A stretch of 8,152 bases of DNA from Candidatus Zixiibacteriota bacterium (GTDB lineage: Bacteria; Zixibacteria; MSB-5A5; SM1-73): assembly GCA_023127875.1 (NCBI GenBank), contig JAGMFA010000093.1:1-8152 (forward strand), read 5' to 3'. The notes below the pieces were generated by a model. That model searched no databases. It was not told the DNA's origin and saw only the letters and a program-made list of their open reading frames with translations. A program made the translations under genes and the position numbers. Positions 6,777 through 8,152 of the stretch are shown one piece after another (within the stretch, counting starts at the first letter, position 1; each line of letters starts with the position of its first letter).

Positions 6777-6879
6777 TATAAAAAATGATCTTTATTTACT
6801 TCTGCTAATACGACTGATTGACCTCCTCATCTGGTTCTTTTTTTCCTCCTCCTGAAGTAATACGGAACTTTATTGTTTC
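6777..6879 (-). other. proS-rimP gap, distal part: orphan SD-like tracts
   Basis: This stretch has no supported gene. Two strong Shine-Dalgarno-like sequences occur on the coding strand, AGGAGGAGG (about 6845-6853) and AGGAGGT (about 6821-6827). Neither has a start codon at a normal distance followed by a useful frame. The only small frame is 12 codons (6830 to 6792, MRRSISRISRSK), whose ATG lies 14 nt from the first tract and overlaps the second. It could be a leader peptide or nothing. Confidence 0.3.
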
Positions 6880-6893
6880 TTAATCCGGATTAA
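6880..6893. repeat. 14-bp perfect palindrome after proS
   Basis: TTAATCCGGATTAA is identical on both strands and starts 1 nt after the proS stop codon on the coding strand. There is no loop and no U-run on either side, so it is not a typical intrinsic terminator. It could be a binding site for a dimeric regulator, or an mRNA 3'-end structure. Confidence 0.4.
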
Positions 6894-6894
6894 A

Positions 6895-8152
6895 TTAAAG
6901 CCCACTTAGAAGTTTCTTGCATTTTTCAACCACCTCATTCTGGGGTACCGAGATTACCTCCCTTGTTTTTCTTTTACAGATCTCTACCTTGTCTTCTTTT
7001 AAACTTTTTGCTCCCACGTTTACCCTCAAGGGCAAACCTATCAGATCAGCATCGTTGAATTTCACTCCAGCTCTTTCATCTCTGTCATCGAGTAACACCT
7101 CAATTTCTTGCTCTCTCATCTTTTCATATAGTTCGAAAGCCACCCTACTTTGCCTCTCATCAGCTACATTTAAAGGAAGAATCTCCACGGACAAAGGGGC
7201 GATGGAAGGTGGCCAGATTATACCTTTATCATCGTGAAACTTTTCCACCGCCGCCTGAGCCGTGCGGGTGATTCCTATTCCATATGATCCCATGATGAAG
7301 GGCTTTTCCTGTCCATCTACATCCAGAAAGTTAGCCCCCAAACTCTGGCTATACTTTGTTCCCAGCATGAAGGTGTTTCCCACCTCTATGCCCCGGGAGG
7401 TAAGAAGCTTTCCCCTCTTGCATCGAGGGCACAACTCACCCTCCTTTGCACATCTGATCTCTGTCACCTGATCTATCTTGAAATCCCGACCAATGTTGAC
7501 GTTTACAAAATGAAAATCGTTCTCGTTAGCCCCGGTGACAAAATTTCTTAAGCGGGGAATCTCCTCATCTGCTACTATCGCAACATTTTTTAAATTCAAA
7601 GGGCCGGCAAAACCCACCGAAGCGCCGGTGATTTCTTCGACCGTTTCTGCATCCGCCATCTCCAGATTTATGCACCCCAAAAAGTTTTTTAATTTGACCT
7701 CATTGATTTGTCTGTCCCCTCTTATCATAGCCGCCACCACCTTTTCATCTGCTTTATATAGCAAGGTCTTGGCTAACTTCTTTGCCGGTACCTTCAGAAA
7801 AGCGGTCACCTCCTCCACCGTTTTGACTTCTGGAGTGGCAACCTTTTGAATCGGTTTTTCTGAATCTTCCTCTTTATGTGTTTTGAGTTCCAGGGAAATG
7901 GCTTTGTCCATGTTTGCGGCATAGTCACAATGGTCACAATAGAAGATTATGTTCTCTCCTCCTTCTGTATCCACTATCACCATGAACTCATGCGCCGCCT
8001 TGCCTCCCATGGCTCCGGTGTCTGACTCCACCATCCTGGTCTTAAGTCCACATCGGTTGAAAATCTTAAAATACGCATCCAGCATCTTCTGATAGCTGAT
8101 GTCTAAAGTTCTCCTCATCTTTATCAAAAGAGTAAGCGTCCTTCATTATGAA
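6895..8152 (-). CDS. proS: Prolyl-tRNA synthetase (5' end off window; apparent frameshift)
   Basis: Charges tRNA-Pro with proline; class II bacterial-type enzyme, normally about 570 residues, of which the last 425 or so are here. The continuous frame runs from 8127 (a TTG, not a credible start) to the stop at 6895. It contains SYQKMLDAY...IFNRCGL, the SDTGAMGGKAAHEFMV block and CDHCDYAANMD. The inserted YbaK-like editing domain spans about 7845-7455 (KTVEEVTAFL to RLRNFVTGANEN). Then come CPRCKRG, RGIEVGNTFMLGTKYSQSLGA, motif 3 MGSYGIGITR (about 7293-7264) and the HisRS-type anticodon-binding domain (about 7200-6895). Bases 8152-8108 encode FIMKDAYSFDKDEEN, the preceding conserved block, in another frame; dropping one base of 8105-8107 joins them perfectly. 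The break is either a sequencing/assembly indel or a recent mutation, because the rest shows no decay. Confidence 0.93.
8101..8116 (-). other. Single-base frameshift site in proS
   Basis: Coding-strand GAGGAG AAC TTT AGA C. Upstream the frame reads ...SFDKDEEN, and downstream homology resumes one base later as LDISYQKM. Without correction the upstream frame goes on for 12 or so unrelated codons to a TAA. Removing one T (plus-strand A, 8105-8107) restores E-E-N-L-D-I-S-Y with the family's expected spacing between the MKDAYSF motif and the SYxxM helix. Confidence 0.85.

Noticed and set aside
6792..6830. 12-codon frame between proS and rimP as a gene
   Set aside because: Too short to judge, and the SD-like tract is 14 nt from the ATG; kept only as a low-interest observation.
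8101..8127. proS starting at the TTG at 8127 as a short, naturally truncated protein
   Set aside because: The conserved MKDAYSF block continues upstream in a neighbouring frame to the window edge, so the gene extends further and the apparent start comes from the one-base frameshift.

Overview
The window is a tightly packed, minus-strand block of bacterial translation and transcription housekeeping genes. In transcription order, from high to low coordinates, it reads proS (5' end off the window) - rimP - nusA - infB - ylxP (DUF503) - rbfA - nrnA - truB (3' end off the window). This is the classic nusA-infB operon: transcription elongation/termination (NusA), initiation (IF2), 30S subunit maturation (RimP, RbfA), tRNA U55 pseudouridylation (TruB), nanoRNA/pAp clearance (NrnA) and prolyl-tRNA synthesis (ProS). 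No plus-strand gene is supported, and there are no tRNAs, rRNAs, CRISPR arrays, insertion sequences or phage genes.

Organism: clearly bacterial, with moderate GC and free use of AAA/AGA/AGG codons. ProS is the bacterial type with an inserted editing domain. The ylxP-rbfA-nrnA-truB order occurs in Firmicutes and in several deep-branching or uncultured Gram-negative phyla. NusA carries a C-terminal helix-hairpin-helix extension that Bacillus NusA lacks, and the ylxR and ylxQ genes usual in Firmicutes are absent between nusA and infB. An uncultured anaerobic lineage is my guess; the phylum cannot be fixed from this sequence alone.

Layout. 8152-6895: proS, whose reading frame is broken by one extra base in an A-run at 8105-8107 (T-run on the coding strand). 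6894-6688: the largest non-coding gap (207 nt), with a 14-bp palindrome directly after the proS stop, two unused Shine-Dalgarno-like tracts, a good promoter candidate, a 9-bp GC-cored hairpin followed by a short U-run, and a second hairpin ending 3 nt before the rimP start. 6687-4939: rimP and nusA, 15 nt apart. 4938-4792: a 147-nt spacer with a TTGACA-type internal promoter candidate. 4791-2542: infB, probably starting at TTG. 2478-2197: ylxP. 2116-1: rbfA, nrnA and truB, each overlapping the next by 20-30 nt, which suggests coupled translation.

No new biological system is visible. The points worth a second look are the proS frameshift, the structured rimP leader, and the nusA-infB spacer with its possible internal promoter.
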